A stretch of DNA of 10,055 bases from Deltaproteobacteria bacterium (GTDB taxonomy: Bacteria > Myxococcota_A > UBA9160 > SMWR01): contig JAFDAW010000177.1 in assembly GCA_019313605.1 (NCBI GenBank), positions 1 through 10,055 on the forward strand, in the 5' to 3' direction. This document shows, one piece after another, positions 1-7,624 of the stretch (within the stretch, counting starts at the first letter, position 1; each line of letters starts with the position of its first letter). Under the pieces are notes generated by a model. That model saw nothing but the letters and a program-made list of their open reading frames with translations. It had not been told where the DNA came from and searched no databases. A program made the translations under genes and the position numbers.

Positions 1-883
1 CCTGCGCGCCGGTTTCGCGCAGCGCGTCGAGAGCGTTCTGGGTGTTGCGGCGGACATCCGAAGCCAACTGGTGGAAGCCGAGATCGAACGAGTAGGCGAT
101 GCGCAGCCCCTCGATGCCGTCCAACGTCTCGGGGATCTGGACGCTCTCGCGCACGCTGGCGTGATCGGCGGGGTGCTGGCCCGACATCACATTCTGCATC
201 AACGCGCTGTCTCGTACACTGCGCGTCATCGGTCCGATGTGGTTGTAGACGTCGAAGCTGGTCTGCGCGCACTCGGGGTTGCGCCCGTAGGGGGGCTTGA
301 AGCCGACCGTGCCGCACATGGCCGACGGCATGCGGATCGAGCCGCCGCTGTCCGTGCCGGTTGCGAGGGTGGTGGTGCCCGCAGCCATCGCGGCAGCCGA
401 GCCACCGGAGGAACCGCCCGGGGTGTTCTTCGGATTCCAGGGGTTGCGGGTAACGCCGTGGAGCCGCGAGTAGCAGAGCCACGGCCAGCAAAACTCTGGG
501 CACGCGGTGCGCGCGTGAATGATCGCGCCGGCTTCGACCAGGCGCTCCACGGACGGGTTGCTGTGATCGTCCACGTGATCGCGCAGGAAGACGGAACCGG
601 AAGTCGTGCGCCTGCCCGCGATGGCGGTGTCGTCCTTGACCGCGAGCGGGATGCCTTCGAGCGGTCGCGGTACCGGGCCGTTGCCCGCGTAACGGGCGGC
701 GGCTTCCCGCGCGTGCTCGCGCGCCTCGTCGAAGTAGGTGTCCACGAACGCGTTGATGGTCGGCTCGACGCGTTCGGCGCGCTCGATCAGCGCTTCGAGC
801 AGATCCACCGGTGAAAGCGCGCGCTCCCGGAACATCGCCAGCGCCTCGGCAGCAGACAGGTAGACCAATTCCGATTTTTCCAT
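1..883 (-). CDS. Amidase-signature family amidase, C-terminus cut off by window edge
   Basis: The minus strand reads from ATG at 883 to the left edge without a stop (294 codons), so roughly the last third of a typical ~470-500 aa amidase is missing. The amidase-signature Ser-cisSer-Lys triad is visible: Lys83 in GIPLAVKDD, Ser158 in the GGSSGGSAAA glycine-serine motif, and Ser182 in TDSGGSIR. The spacings (Lys to Ser 99, Ser to Ser 24) equal those known for fatty acid amide hydrolase, which supports an active enzyme. The family hydrolyses carboxamides to acid plus ammonia or amine; the substrate cannot be read from the sequence. No signal peptide is seen, so it is probably cytoplasmic. The start is supported by GGGAG 8 nt upstream. 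It is divergent from the acylase gene and shares its intergenic region. A GatA-like role is unlikely without gatB/gatC neighbours, but these could lie outside the window. Confidence 0.93.
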   Translation of the reverse strand, partial: MEKSELVYLSAAEALAMFRERALSPVDLLEALIERAERVEPTINAFVDTYFDEAREHAREAAARYAGNGPVPRPLEGIPLAVKDDTAIAGRRTTSGSVFLRDHVDDHSNPSVERLVEAGAIIHARTACPEFCWPWLCYSRLHGVTRNPWNPKNTPGGSSGGSAAAMAAGTTTLATGTDSGGSIRMPSAMCGTVGFKPPYGRNPECAQTSFDVYNHIGPMTRSVRDSALMQNVMSGQHPADHASVRESVQIPETLDGIEGLRIAYSFDLGFHQLASDVRRNTQNALDALRETGAQ

Positions 884-1069
884 CGTCAATTCTCCCGATC
901 GGTAGAGATCCACCGGTGCGTATGTCGCGCTCCGTCGATCAGCCCGTCGTAATCACTGCCGATTCAACTATTCAACAACGTCCCCGCTATTTCCCCACGG
1001 GCCGGGATTGTGCGCTCGCCACGCTCCTTCGCTGGGTGGAATCTCCGCGGACCCCGTTGCCGACTCGCC

Positions 1070-1084
1070 GTTAGCCAATCTAAC
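1070..1084. promoter_or_regulatory. 15-bp dyad, possible operator half of a pair
   Basis: GTTAG-N5-CTAAC is a perfect inverted repeat with 5-bp arms. It lies in the AT-rich part of the divergent intergenic region and has the same geometry as the dyad at 1109-1123, with centres 39 bp apart. The arm sequences of the two dyads differ, so they need not bind the same protein. Short arms can arise by chance; this is a candidate only. Confidence 0.25.
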
Positions 1085-1108
1085 ACGCTGAGTTTACTCC
1101 GGTTAATT

Positions 1109-1123
1109 TAGTGCGCATCACTA
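1109..1123. promoter_or_regulatory. 15-bp dyad, possible operator
   Basis: TAGTG-N5-CACTA is a perfect inverted repeat with 5-bp arms, just upstream of the -10-like AATAAT at 1128-1133. Its position would suit a repressor or activator site controlling the acylase gene. No regulator gene lies in the window, so the cognate protein is unknown. Confidence 0.25.
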
Positions 1124-1334
1124 GTCGAATAATTCTTGCCAAAAACACTTGATGGGGAGGAGAATGGGCCCCGTTCAAATAGAGCAGGAGTCTCCGCGAT
1201 GACGGCAATCCGGAGCACGCTGATACGCTCACTGGGGCCTCGGTTTAACCACCGACGACTTCTCGAACCCGCCAAGATCTCACTTCAGTCTCTTTTGATC
1301 CAAAACAATCCATACCCCATGACACACTCTTGTT

Positions 1335-1340
1335 AGGAGG
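1335..1340 (+). promoter_or_regulatory. Shine-Dalgarno AGGAGG fixing the acylase start
   Basis: A full-consensus AGGAGG lies 7 nt before ATG 1348. This rules out the upstream in-frame TTG at 1330, which would place the ribosome site inside the coding sequence, and sets the start of the acylase. Confidence 0.8.
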
Positions 1341-1347
1341 CCGTTCC

Positions 1348-4257
1348 ATGCATGACGTGCATACAACTCCCAACCTGGCGATCGCAATTTCGTTTCTTCT
1401 AGGGCTGATCATCTGGTTCGCGCCAGCGCCGTCCGCCATCGCGGGCGAAATCGCGCTGCCCGGCCTGATCGATCCCGTCGAGGTGACGCTCGATACCCAG
1501 GGCGTGCCCCACATCATTGCGCAGAACGATTTTGACCTGGCCCGGGTTGAGGGATACATCCATGCGCGGGACCGCTTCTTTCAGATGGACCTGACACGTC
1601 GCCAGGTAAGTGGCGACATGGCGGAGTTGCTGGGATCCGGTGTGCTCGGGAGTGACATCCAGAACCGTACGATCGGTCTCCGGCGCGCTGCCGAGCGTTC
1701 CGCCGCCGTGCTCACCGCGCGAGAGAGAGATTTCCTGCAGGCCTACACCGATGGGATCAACGCGTCCCTGGCGAGCAACCCCCTGCCAATCGAGTACGGA
1801 CTGTTGGAGCTGACCCAGGCCCGACCCTGGGACATCGTGGACAGCCTGGTAATCGTGAAGGCCATCGCCGCGAGCCTCTCGCTCGACATCGACATCGGAC
1901 CCACGCTTCAGCTTCAGGGATTCATTCAGGCGGGTATCGCCGGCGGCTTCGATGGCCAGGCCATGTTCTTCGAGGACGTAGTCCGGTCGGCGCCGATGGA
2001 TCCGGCCTCCACCGTGCCCGACGCCACGAACACGACTCCGTTCATCAGCGCCAAGGTCAAGAAGGCCGAAAAGACACAGCTTGCGAAAGCGGCTGCGGGT
2101 GCAGAGCGCATCAAGGAGAAATTCACCGGCGTTGCGCTGCTCGAAGAAGCGATGAACCGCAGGGAGACCTTCATCGGTAGTAATGAGTGGGGCATCGCGG
2201 CCGACAAGACCGAAGCCGGCCACCCGATCATTGCCAACGACCCCCACCTGTCTTTGAACATCCCGTCGACCTTCTACGAGTGGCACCTCGTCGTGCGAGG
2301 CGATCCGGTGGATGGCGACATGGACGTCAGCGGGGTCGGCTTCCCGGGTGCACCGAGCGTGATCCTCGGGCAGAACCAGAAGGTAACCTGGGGCGCCACC
2401 ACGAATCCAATGGACGTGAGCGACATCTTCAGCGATACGCTGAAGGTGGGCCTGCCCGAATGCATCGCCATCGGCGCCCTTGTGTGCATCGAGAGCGAGG
2501 GGGTACACCACGCGGTTGAACTCGAATTCCCCGTCTACCAGTACAACGTCATCGGAGATTCGATCCCCGACAACCTGGTAGTGGCTTCGCTCCCGCCCGA
2601 CCAATCGACCATCGCAACGGTTCCCTTCCGGAGCTTCGGGCCGATTCTGGACATCGACGATCCCAGTGTCATCGTGAACGGGGGAGTCACCACTGCCCTG
2701 ACGCTTCAATACACGGGATTCCACGCCACGCGCGAGCTGAGGGCTTTCCAGACCTGGAATCGCGCCAAGAACCTGAGCGAATTTCTCGAGGGCCTGGCAG
2801 ACTTCGACGTTGGCTCCCAGAACTGGGCCTACGCGGACGTCGACGGGAACCTCGCCTACTTCAGCAGCGCGGAGAACCCCCTGCGCAAGGACCTGGAACT
2901 CGGGACGGTGGTCGGCCTGCCGCCCTACTTCATTCGCGACGGTTCCGGACCCAACAATTGGGTGCCCGATCCGGCCCATTCGCAGGGCCAGGCGATTCCC
3001 TTCGACATCATTCCGTTCTCCGAGATGCCGCAGACCGTCAATCCCGCCAACGGCTTCTTCGTGAACGCCAACAACGACCCGGCGGGGACGACACTCGACA
3101 ACAACCCGCTGAACCAGGCGCGGCCTTCCAAACCCACGGCGATCTACTACCTGAACCCGGGCTACGCGATCGGCATGCGGGCCGGCCGCATCACTCGGCT
3201 CGTCGAGGCCGCGGTGGCTGCAGGGGACGTAAACCGGAAGAAACTCCAGATACAACAGGGCAACACCCAGCAGCTCGACGCAGAGCTGATGACGCCGTTC
3301 CTGCTGGCGGCCTTCGCCAGCGCGTCTGATCCCGGAGCACCCGCGGAGCTCTCGGCACTGGCAGCCGATCCCGAGATTGCCGAGGCAGTGAACCGGCTGG
3401 CGGCCTGGGACTTCTCGACTCCGACGGGTATTCCGGAGGGATATGACGCCAGCGACAAGAAAGGTGTGCGGAGCAAAAACGTCAAGAGAGCCGAGAAGCA
3501 GGCCGCGGTTGCCGCGACCCTCTACAACGTGTGGCGCGCAAAGGCCATCAAGGCTGTCGTCAGCGCAACACTCTCGAGGGTCGGTGCGCCGGGCGTCGGA
3601 TCGAGCGACGGCCTGAAGGCGCTCGACAATCTGCTGGTGCAGGAGCCCTTCACGGGGGTGGGCGTTTCGGGCGTGAACTTCTTTCCGGAGCCCGCAACAC
3701 TCAGCAACGCGGAGGATCGCCGGGATGCAACCCTGCTCGCAGCGCTGAGAACCGCGTTGGATGCGCTGGCATCGAATGACTTCCTGGCGGCCTTTGGCAA
3801 CTCCACCAATCAGGACGACTACCTCTGGGGCAAGTTGCACCGGATCACCTTCGACCATCCGTTCGTGCCCGAGTTCTCGATCCCGCCCGCTGCTGGCTTC
3901 GAAGACCTCGGCCCGGGCCTGCCGGGGCTGTCACGTGACGGCGGCTACAATGTGGTGAACGCGTCGGGCTTCTCGGCGACCGCAGATGGGACGAACGAGT
4001 TCCGCTTCGGTGGCGGCCCGGTGCGGCGCTATGTCGGAGGCCCAAAGGGGGTCGCAAGCCGAAGGACGGGTAGATCCGCCCCCAAGATCAGCGGTGTGAA
4101 CGTGATGCCGGGGGGTCCGTCGGAAAATCCGTTCAGCCCAAACTATGCAACCCAACTCGGGCTCTGGCTCACGGCGGATCAACATTCCGTCCCGATGGGC
4201 ATGAACATCCCGAAGAAGGACACCCAGAGCAAGGACACTTTCGTGCCGTCGCCGTAA
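1348..4257 (+). CDS. Penicillin acylase family Ntn-hydrolase precursor (secreted)
   Basis: A 969-residue preproenzyme of the penicillin/cephalosporin/acyl-homoserine-lactone acylase family, which hydrolyses amides in the periplasm. Residues 1-32 form a signal peptide: hydrophobic core at 11-27 and an A-I-A site after residue 32. The autocatalytic cut falls before Ser278 in IGSNEWGIA, giving an alpha chain to Gly277 and a beta chain of 692 residues. In beta numbering, Ser1, His23 (His300 in ANDPHL) and an Asn in VNANND (572-577; oxyanion-hole Asn) match the family, His23 being typical of cephalosporin and AHL acylases such as PvdQ. The family C-terminal NPFSPNY signature is present. It is longer than the usual ~750-850 aa, with Lys/Arg-rich inserts near 236-264, 703-718 and 892-913. 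ATG 1348 is set by AGGAGG. The ligase follows after 42 nt with no visible terminator. The substrate is unknown: beta-lactam, AHL, N-acyl amino acid or another amide are all possible. Confidence 0.93.
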   Translation: MHDVHTTPNLAIAISFLLGLIIWFAPAPSAIAGEIALPGLIDPVEVTLDTQGVPHIIAQNDFDLARVEGYIHARDRFFQMDLTRRQVSGDMAELLGSGVLGSDIQNRTIGLRRAAERSAAVLTARERDFLQAYTDGINASLASNPLPIEYGLLELTQARPWDIVDSLVIVKAIAASLSLDIDIGPTLQLQGFIQAGIAGGFDGQAMFFEDVVRSAPMDPASTVPDATNTTPFISAKVKKAEKTQLAKAAAGAERIKEKFTGVALLEEAMNRRETFIGSNEWGIAADKTEAGHPIIANDPHLSLNIPSTFYEWHLVVRGDPVDGDMDVSGVGFPGAPSVILGQNQKVTWGATTNPMDVSDIFSDTLKVGLPECIAIGALVCIESEGVHHAVELEFPVYQYNVIGDSIPDNLVVASLPPDQSTIATVPFRSFGPILDIDDPSVIVNGGVTTALTLQYTGFHATRELRAFQTWNRAKNLSEFLEGLADFDVGSQNWAYADVDGNLAYFSSAENPLRKDLELGTVVGLPPYFIRDGSGPNNWVPDPAHSQGQAIPFDIIPFSEMPQTVNPANGFFVNANNDPAGTTLDNNPLNQARPSKPTAIYYLNPGYAIGMRAGRITRLVEAAVAAGDVNRKKLQIQQGNTQQLDAELMTPFLLAAFASASDPGAPAELSALAADPEIAEAVNRLAAWDFSTPTGIPEGYDASDKKGVRSKNVKRAEKQAAVAATLYNVWRAKAIKAVVSATLSRVGAPGVGSSDGLKALDNLLVQEPFTGVGVSGVNFFPEPATLSNAEDRRDATLLAALRTALDALASNDFLAAFGNSTNQDDYLWGKLHRITFDHPFVPEFSIPPAAGFEDLGPGLPGLSRDGGYNVVNASGFSATADGTNEFRFGGGPVRRYVGGPKGVASRRTGRSAPKISGVNVMPGGPSENPFSPNYATQLGLWLTADQHSVPMGMNIPKKDTQSKDTFVPSP

Positions 4258-4299
4258 CTGAAATCGCCGGATCGGAGGCATCTGGCGGGGTCAGCCAGT

Positions 4300-5901
4300 G
4301 TGGATCGCTTCCACTGGGACGCGCCCGAGGTGTTCAACTTCGGCCGCGACGTGGTCGACCGGCTGGCCGTGGATCCGGATCGCCCCGCCCTGTTCTGGCG
4401 AAGCGCGAGCGGTGGCGAGCGCCGGCTGACTTTTGCCGACGTCGCGCGCGAATCGAACCGTTTCGCGCAGCTGCTGCATTCGCTCGGCGTCCAGCCCGGG
4501 CAGCCGGTGATCATCATGCTGCCCCGGATCCCCGAGTGGCACATCGCCATGGTCGGCACACTGAAGGCTGGCGCGCTCGCGATCCCGAGTTCGACGATCC
4601 TGCGGTCGAAAGACATCGCCTACCGCGCGCAGCACAGCGAAGCCGTCGCGATCGTTTCGATCGACGAACAGACGCAGGCCGTCGATGCCGTGCGCGGCGA
4701 GATGCCGAGCGTGAAGCACACCATCGTCTGCACCGGAAACAGCGGCACACCCCCGGTCGACGCCCGATGGCTCGACCTGCGGACGTCGCTCGAAGCTTTC
4801 CCCGACGACGCTTCTGCGGGTCATCCGACCCGCGCCTCGGATCCGGCGCTCGTCTACTACACCTCTGGAACCACCGGACCCCCGAAGGCCGTCCTCCACA
4901 ACCACGGCTACACGAGCGCACAGCGCTACACCGGGCAGTTCTGGCACGGGTTGCGTGAAGGCGATCGGCTCTGGACCACCAGCGACACGGGCTGGGCCAA
5001 GGCCGCCTACGGTGTGATCTTCGGACCCTGGTGCGCGGGTGCCGAGGTCTTCCTCTACGACGGCCGCTTCGAGGCGGCCCGCGAACTCGAGCTACTCGCG
5101 GAGGTCGCGCCTCAGGTCTTTTGCGCGCCGCCGACCGAGTTCCGAATGCTGGTGAAGGAGGATCTTTCGCAGCTGAGGCTGCCCCAGCTGCGCGAATGCG
5201 TCTCGGCCGGAGAGCCGCTCAACCCCGAGGTGATCCGCAGCTGGCACGAAGCCACCGGGCTGACGATCCGCGACGGCTACGGCCAGACGGAGACGATCCT
5301 GCTCGTGGGAAATTTCCCGGGCACCCCGGTTCGGCCGGGCTCGATGGGATTGCCGATGCCGGGGCACCACGTCGAGGTGATCGACGAGGACGGCAGTGTG
5401 CTCCCGCCCGGAGAAGTCGGCGACATCGCACTGCACGGAAATCCGCCGAGCCTGTTCGTCGAGTACTGGAAGGACGACGACGCCACCCGCGCGTGCCGGC
5501 GCGGCGACTGGTACATCACCGGCGACCGCGCCTACCGCGACGAAGACGGCTACTTCTGGTTCGTCGCGCGCTCCGATGATTTGATCATCTCGGCCGGCTA
5601 CCGAATCGGCCCATTCGAGGTGGAGAGCGCGCTGGTCGAACACCCCGATGTGGTCGAGGCCGCGGCGGTGGCTGCGCCGGATGCCGATCGCGGATCGGTC
5701 GTGAAGGCCTACGTGGTCGTCCGCGACGGTGCGGATGCGGGCCCCGAGCTCGCGCTCCGACTCCAGCAGCACGTGAAGGACACGACCGCGCCCTACAAGT
5801 ATCCGCGCGTGATCGAATTCCTCGATGCCCTACCCAAGACCGTGAGCGGCAAGATCCGGCGCATCGAGCTGCGCCGGCGCGCGGAGGCCGAGAGCGACTA
5901 A
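4300..5901 (+). CDS. Acyl-CoA synthetase (AMP-forming), ACSM/medium-chain type
   Basis: A 533-residue adenylate-forming enzyme making acyl-CoA from a free carboxylate, ATP and CoA in the cytoplasm. Motifs in order: P-loop YYTSGTTGPPK at 186-196; the ACSM-like DTGW stretch shortly after; GYGQTET at 326-332; TGDR with ribose-binding Asp409; the hinge and C-domain motif SAGYRIGPFEVE near 431-442; and the catalytic A10 lysine Lys518 in PKTVSGKIRR. Overall it matches the medium-chain ACSM branch (FNFGRDVVD N-terminus, TAPYKYPR near the end) more closely than acetyl-CoA synthetase, which is longer. A branched, short/medium or aromatic acid is the expected substrate. GTG 4300 is the best start because the frame opens only after the acylase stop, but no strong Shine-Dalgarno is seen, so the start is less certain than the function. 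It is followed after 103 nt by the mutase, which would act on a CoA thioester. Confidence 0.92.
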   Translation: MDRFHWDAPEVFNFGRDVVDRLAVDPDRPALFWRSASGGERRLTFADVARESNRFAQLLHSLGVQPGQPVIIMLPRIPEWHIAMVGTLKAGALAIPSSTILRSKDIAYRAQHSEAVAIVSIDEQTQAVDAVRGEMPSVKHTIVCTGNSGTPPVDARWLDLRTSLEAFPDDASAGHPTRASDPALVYYTSGTTGPPKAVLHNHGYTSAQRYTGQFWHGLREGDRLWTTSDTGWAKAAYGVIFGPWCAGAEVFLYDGRFEAARELELLAEVAPQVFCAPPTEFRMLVKEDLSQLRLPQLRECVSAGEPLNPEVIRSWHEATGLTIRDGYGQTETILLVGNFPGTPVRPGSMGLPMPGHHVEVIDEDGSVLPPGEVGDIALHGNPPSLFVEYWKDDDATRACRRGDWYITGDRAYRDEDGYFWFVARSDDLIISAGYRIGPFEVESALVEHPDVVEAAAVAAPDADRGSVVKAYVVVRDGADAGPELALRLQQHVKDTTAPYKYPRVIEFLDALPKTVSGKIRRIELRRRAEAESD

Positions 5902-5904
5902 CCG

Positions 5905-5926
5905 CGCGGCGGCCAGGTGCGCCGCG
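5905..5926 (+). other. GC-rich hairpin just after the ligase stop
   Basis: CGCGGCG at 5905-5911 pairs perfectly with CGCCGCG at 5920-5926 around an 8-nt loop, starting 4 nt after the TAA. There is no T-run behind it, so it is not a canonical intrinsic terminator. It could attenuate transcription, stabilise the upstream mRNA, or be chance in GC-rich DNA. Confidence 0.2.
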
Positions 5927-6004
5927 GATTCAGGCGGGTATGCTCGGCTCAGCAAGCGGGCTCGGATCGCACGCCGTTCCCGACCCGCCGGAGGCGCGCC
6001 AATC

Positions 6005-7624
6005 GTGGCTGCCACACCCGTCAAGCCGACCGCTGAGAACGCCGACAGCCCCCAGACCATCTCGGGGCGTCCCGTCAAGGCAGTCTACGGCCCCGAAGAT
6101 CTCGCGGGCTTCGACCCCGACGCCGCGCTCGGTGAGCCCGGTGAGTTTCCGTTTACCCGCGGTCCGCATCCCGAGATGTACCGCAAACAGCTCTGGACGA
6201 TGCGCCAGTTCGCGGGCTTCGGAACGCCCGCGCAGACCAACGAGCGATTCCACTACCTGCTCGCGCAGGGTCAGATGGGCCTGAGCACCGCCTTCGATCT
6301 GCCCACCCTGATGGGGCGGGACAGCGACGATCCGCTTTCGCGCGGAGAGGTCGGCCGCTGCGGGGTGGCGATCGATACCCTTGCCGACTTCGAACGGCTC
6401 TTCCGGGGCATCGATCTTGGAGAGATCAGCATCTCGATGACCATCAACGCGCCGGCCGCCGTGCTGCTCGCGTTCTACGTGGCACTCGCGGACAAGACGG
6501 GGGTGCCGCGCGACCGGCTGCGCGGGACCTGCCAGAACGACATCCTCAAGGAGTTCCACGCCCAGAACGAATACGTGTACCCGCCGCGGCCGTCGCTCAA
6601 GCTCGTCGTCGACACCATCGAGTTCGCAACCAAAGAGCTGCCGCAATACAACCCGGTCAGCATCAGCGGCTATCACATTAGAGAGGCCGGCTCGACCGCC
6701 GGACAGGAGCTCGCCTTCACGCTCGCCGACGGGATGGCCTACGTCGAGGCCGCGATCGAAGCCGGCAGCAAGGTCGACGATTTCGCGCCGCGACTCTCGT
6801 TCTTCTTCAACTGCCACAACGATTTTCTCGAAGAGATCGCCAAGTACCGCGCTGCGCGCCGGGTGTGGGCCAAGCTGATGCGCGACCGCTTCGGTGCAAA
6901 GGATGCGCGCAGTCAGTGGCTTCGGTTTCACGCGCAAACTGCCGGTTGCACGCTGTGGGGCGTGCAGCCGATGCTCAACGTCGTGCGCGTCGCCTACCAG
7001 GCGCTCGCCGCAGTGCTCGGCGGCTGCCAGTCGCTCCACACCAACAGCATGGACGAAACCCTCGCGCTGCCCACCGCGGAAGCCGCGACCCTCGCGCTGC
7101 GCACGCAACAGGTTCTCGCACACGAGACCGGTGTGACCAACACCGTCGACCCGCTCGGCGGCAGCTACGCGATCGAAACGCTGACCAACGAGCTCGAGGC
7201 CGAGGCCTGGGACTACTTCGAGCGCATCGAGCAGATCGGCGGCGTGCTCGCTGCGACCGAGTCGGGCTTCTTCCGCCACGAGATCGCCGACGCCTCGTTT
7301 CGCTACAGCCAGGAGATGGATCGCAATCAACACATCACGGTGGGCGTGAACGCCTTCCAGGAGCAGGCGGGAACGCCGATCGAGACGCTCAAGATCGATC
7401 CGATCGTCGAAACCGAGCAGATCCAATCCCTCGCGCGGGTGCGCGAAGTGCGCGATGCAGCTGGAGTCAGCGCGGCACTCGAAACGCTGCGCCGCACGGC
7501 CGCCGCTGGCGACAATGTCATGCCCGCGCTGATCGACGCCGCCAAGGCACACTGCAGTGTCGGCGAGGCGGTCACTGCGCTCGCCGACGTCTACGGTCGA
7601 TTCGATGGAGGAGTCTCCTGGTGA
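6005..7624 (+). CDS. B12-dependent acyl-CoA mutase, catalytic chain, isobutyryl-CoA mutase type
   Basis: A 539-residue substrate-binding TIM-barrel chain of the methylmalonyl-CoA mutase family, without its own B12 domain. Family motifs: YPFTRG-like FPFTRGPHPEMYR (48-60), RQFAGFGT (67-74), FDLPTLMGRDSDDP (97-110), QNDILKEF (177-184), SGYHIREAG with active-site His224, and SLHTNSMDETLALP. At the two substrate-discriminating positions it has Phe69 and Gln187, as in isobutyryl-CoA mutase (Phe80/Gln198), rather than Tyr89/Arg207 of methylmalonyl-CoA mutase; the 118- and 37-residue spacings to each other and to the His are identical. Ala96 replaces the Asp117 of 2-hydroxyisobutyryl-CoA mutase. The likely reaction is isobutyryl-CoA to butyryl-CoA, or a pivalyl/isovaleryl-type rearrangement. 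GTG 6005 follows GGAGG by 10 nt. The TGA stop overlaps the next start, so the two chains are probably made together. Automatic annotation as methylmalonyl-CoA mutase would probably be wrong. Confidence 0.93.
   Translation: MAATPVKPTAENADSPQTISGRPVKAVYGPEDLAGFDPDAALGEPGEFPFTRGPHPEMYRKQLWTMRQFAGFGTPAQTNERFHYLLAQGQMGLSTAFDLPTLMGRDSDDPLSRGEVGRCGVAIDTLADFERLFRGIDLGEISISMTINAPAAVLLAFYVALADKTGVPRDRLRGTCQNDILKEFHAQNEYVYPPRPSLKLVVDTIEFATKELPQYNPVSISGYHIREAGSTAGQELAFTLADGMAYVEAAIEAGSKVDDFAPRLSFFFNCHNDFLEEIAKYRAARRVWAKLMRDRFGAKDARSQWLRFHAQTAGCTLWGVQPMLNVVRVAYQALAAVLGGCQSLHTNSMDETLALPTAEAATLALRTQQVLAHETGVTNTVDPLGGSYAIETLTNELEAEAWDYFERIEQIGGVLAATESGFFRHEIADASFRYSQEMDRNQHITVGVNAFQEQAGTPIETLKIDPIVETEQIQSLARVREVRDAAGVSAALETLRRTAAAGDNVMPALIDAAKAHCSVGEAVTALADVYGRFDGGVSW
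7607..7613 (+). promoter_or_regulatory. Shine-Dalgarno GGAGGAG inside the mutase 3' end
   Basis: GGAGGAG lies within the last codons of the mutase, 7 nt before GTG 7621. With the GTGA overlap it fixes the start of the fusion protein, although the same frame stays open far upstream (from 6865), and suggests translational coupling for a balanced chain ratio. Confidence 0.75.

Larger units (their letters stand above)
884..1347. other. Divergent intergenic region between amidase and acylase
   Basis: These 464 nt separate two divergent genes and must hold the promoters for both. The stretch 1070-1150 is clearly more AT-rich than the flanks and contains two 15-bp dyads (listed separately). An AATAAT hexamer at 1128-1133 resembles a -10 box for the plus-strand gene, but no good -35 lies 16-18 nt upstream. 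A small tandem repeat of ATTCAAC occurs at 962-976. Plus-strand reading frames here (such as 811-1074 and 1136-1336) look non-coding: no recognisable motif and low third-position GC compared with the neighbours. Two very short frames with Shine-Dalgarno-like sequences (1164-1202 and 1199-1336) are discussed under findings. No RNA gene is recognised. Confidence 0.6.

Noticed and set aside
71..814. 247-codon plus-strand frame
   Set aside because: It overlaps the amidase on the opposite strand, whose catalytic triad spacing is exact; the plus-strand translation is Arg/Ala/Val-rich noise.
801..918. 13-bp direct repeat AGATCCACCGGTG at 801-813 and 906-918
   Set aside because: One copy lies within the amidase coding sequence and the other in the upstream region. 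Only two copies occur and nothing in the flanks suggests an insertion or attachment site.
1399..3858. 819-codon open frame on the minus strand
   Set aside because: It lies antisense to the acylase, whose motifs and signal peptide are unmistakable. Its translation shows no recognisable motif, and long antisense frames are common in high-GC genes.
5930..7552. 540-codon open frame on the minus strand
   Set aside because: Antisense shadow of the mutase gene, without domain motifs.
6865..7620. In-frame upstream extension of the B12/GTPase fusion
   Set aside because: The extension is Arg-rich low-complexity sequence inside the mutase gene. The strong Shine-Dalgarno and the GTG at 7621 precede the first recognisable B12-domain residues.
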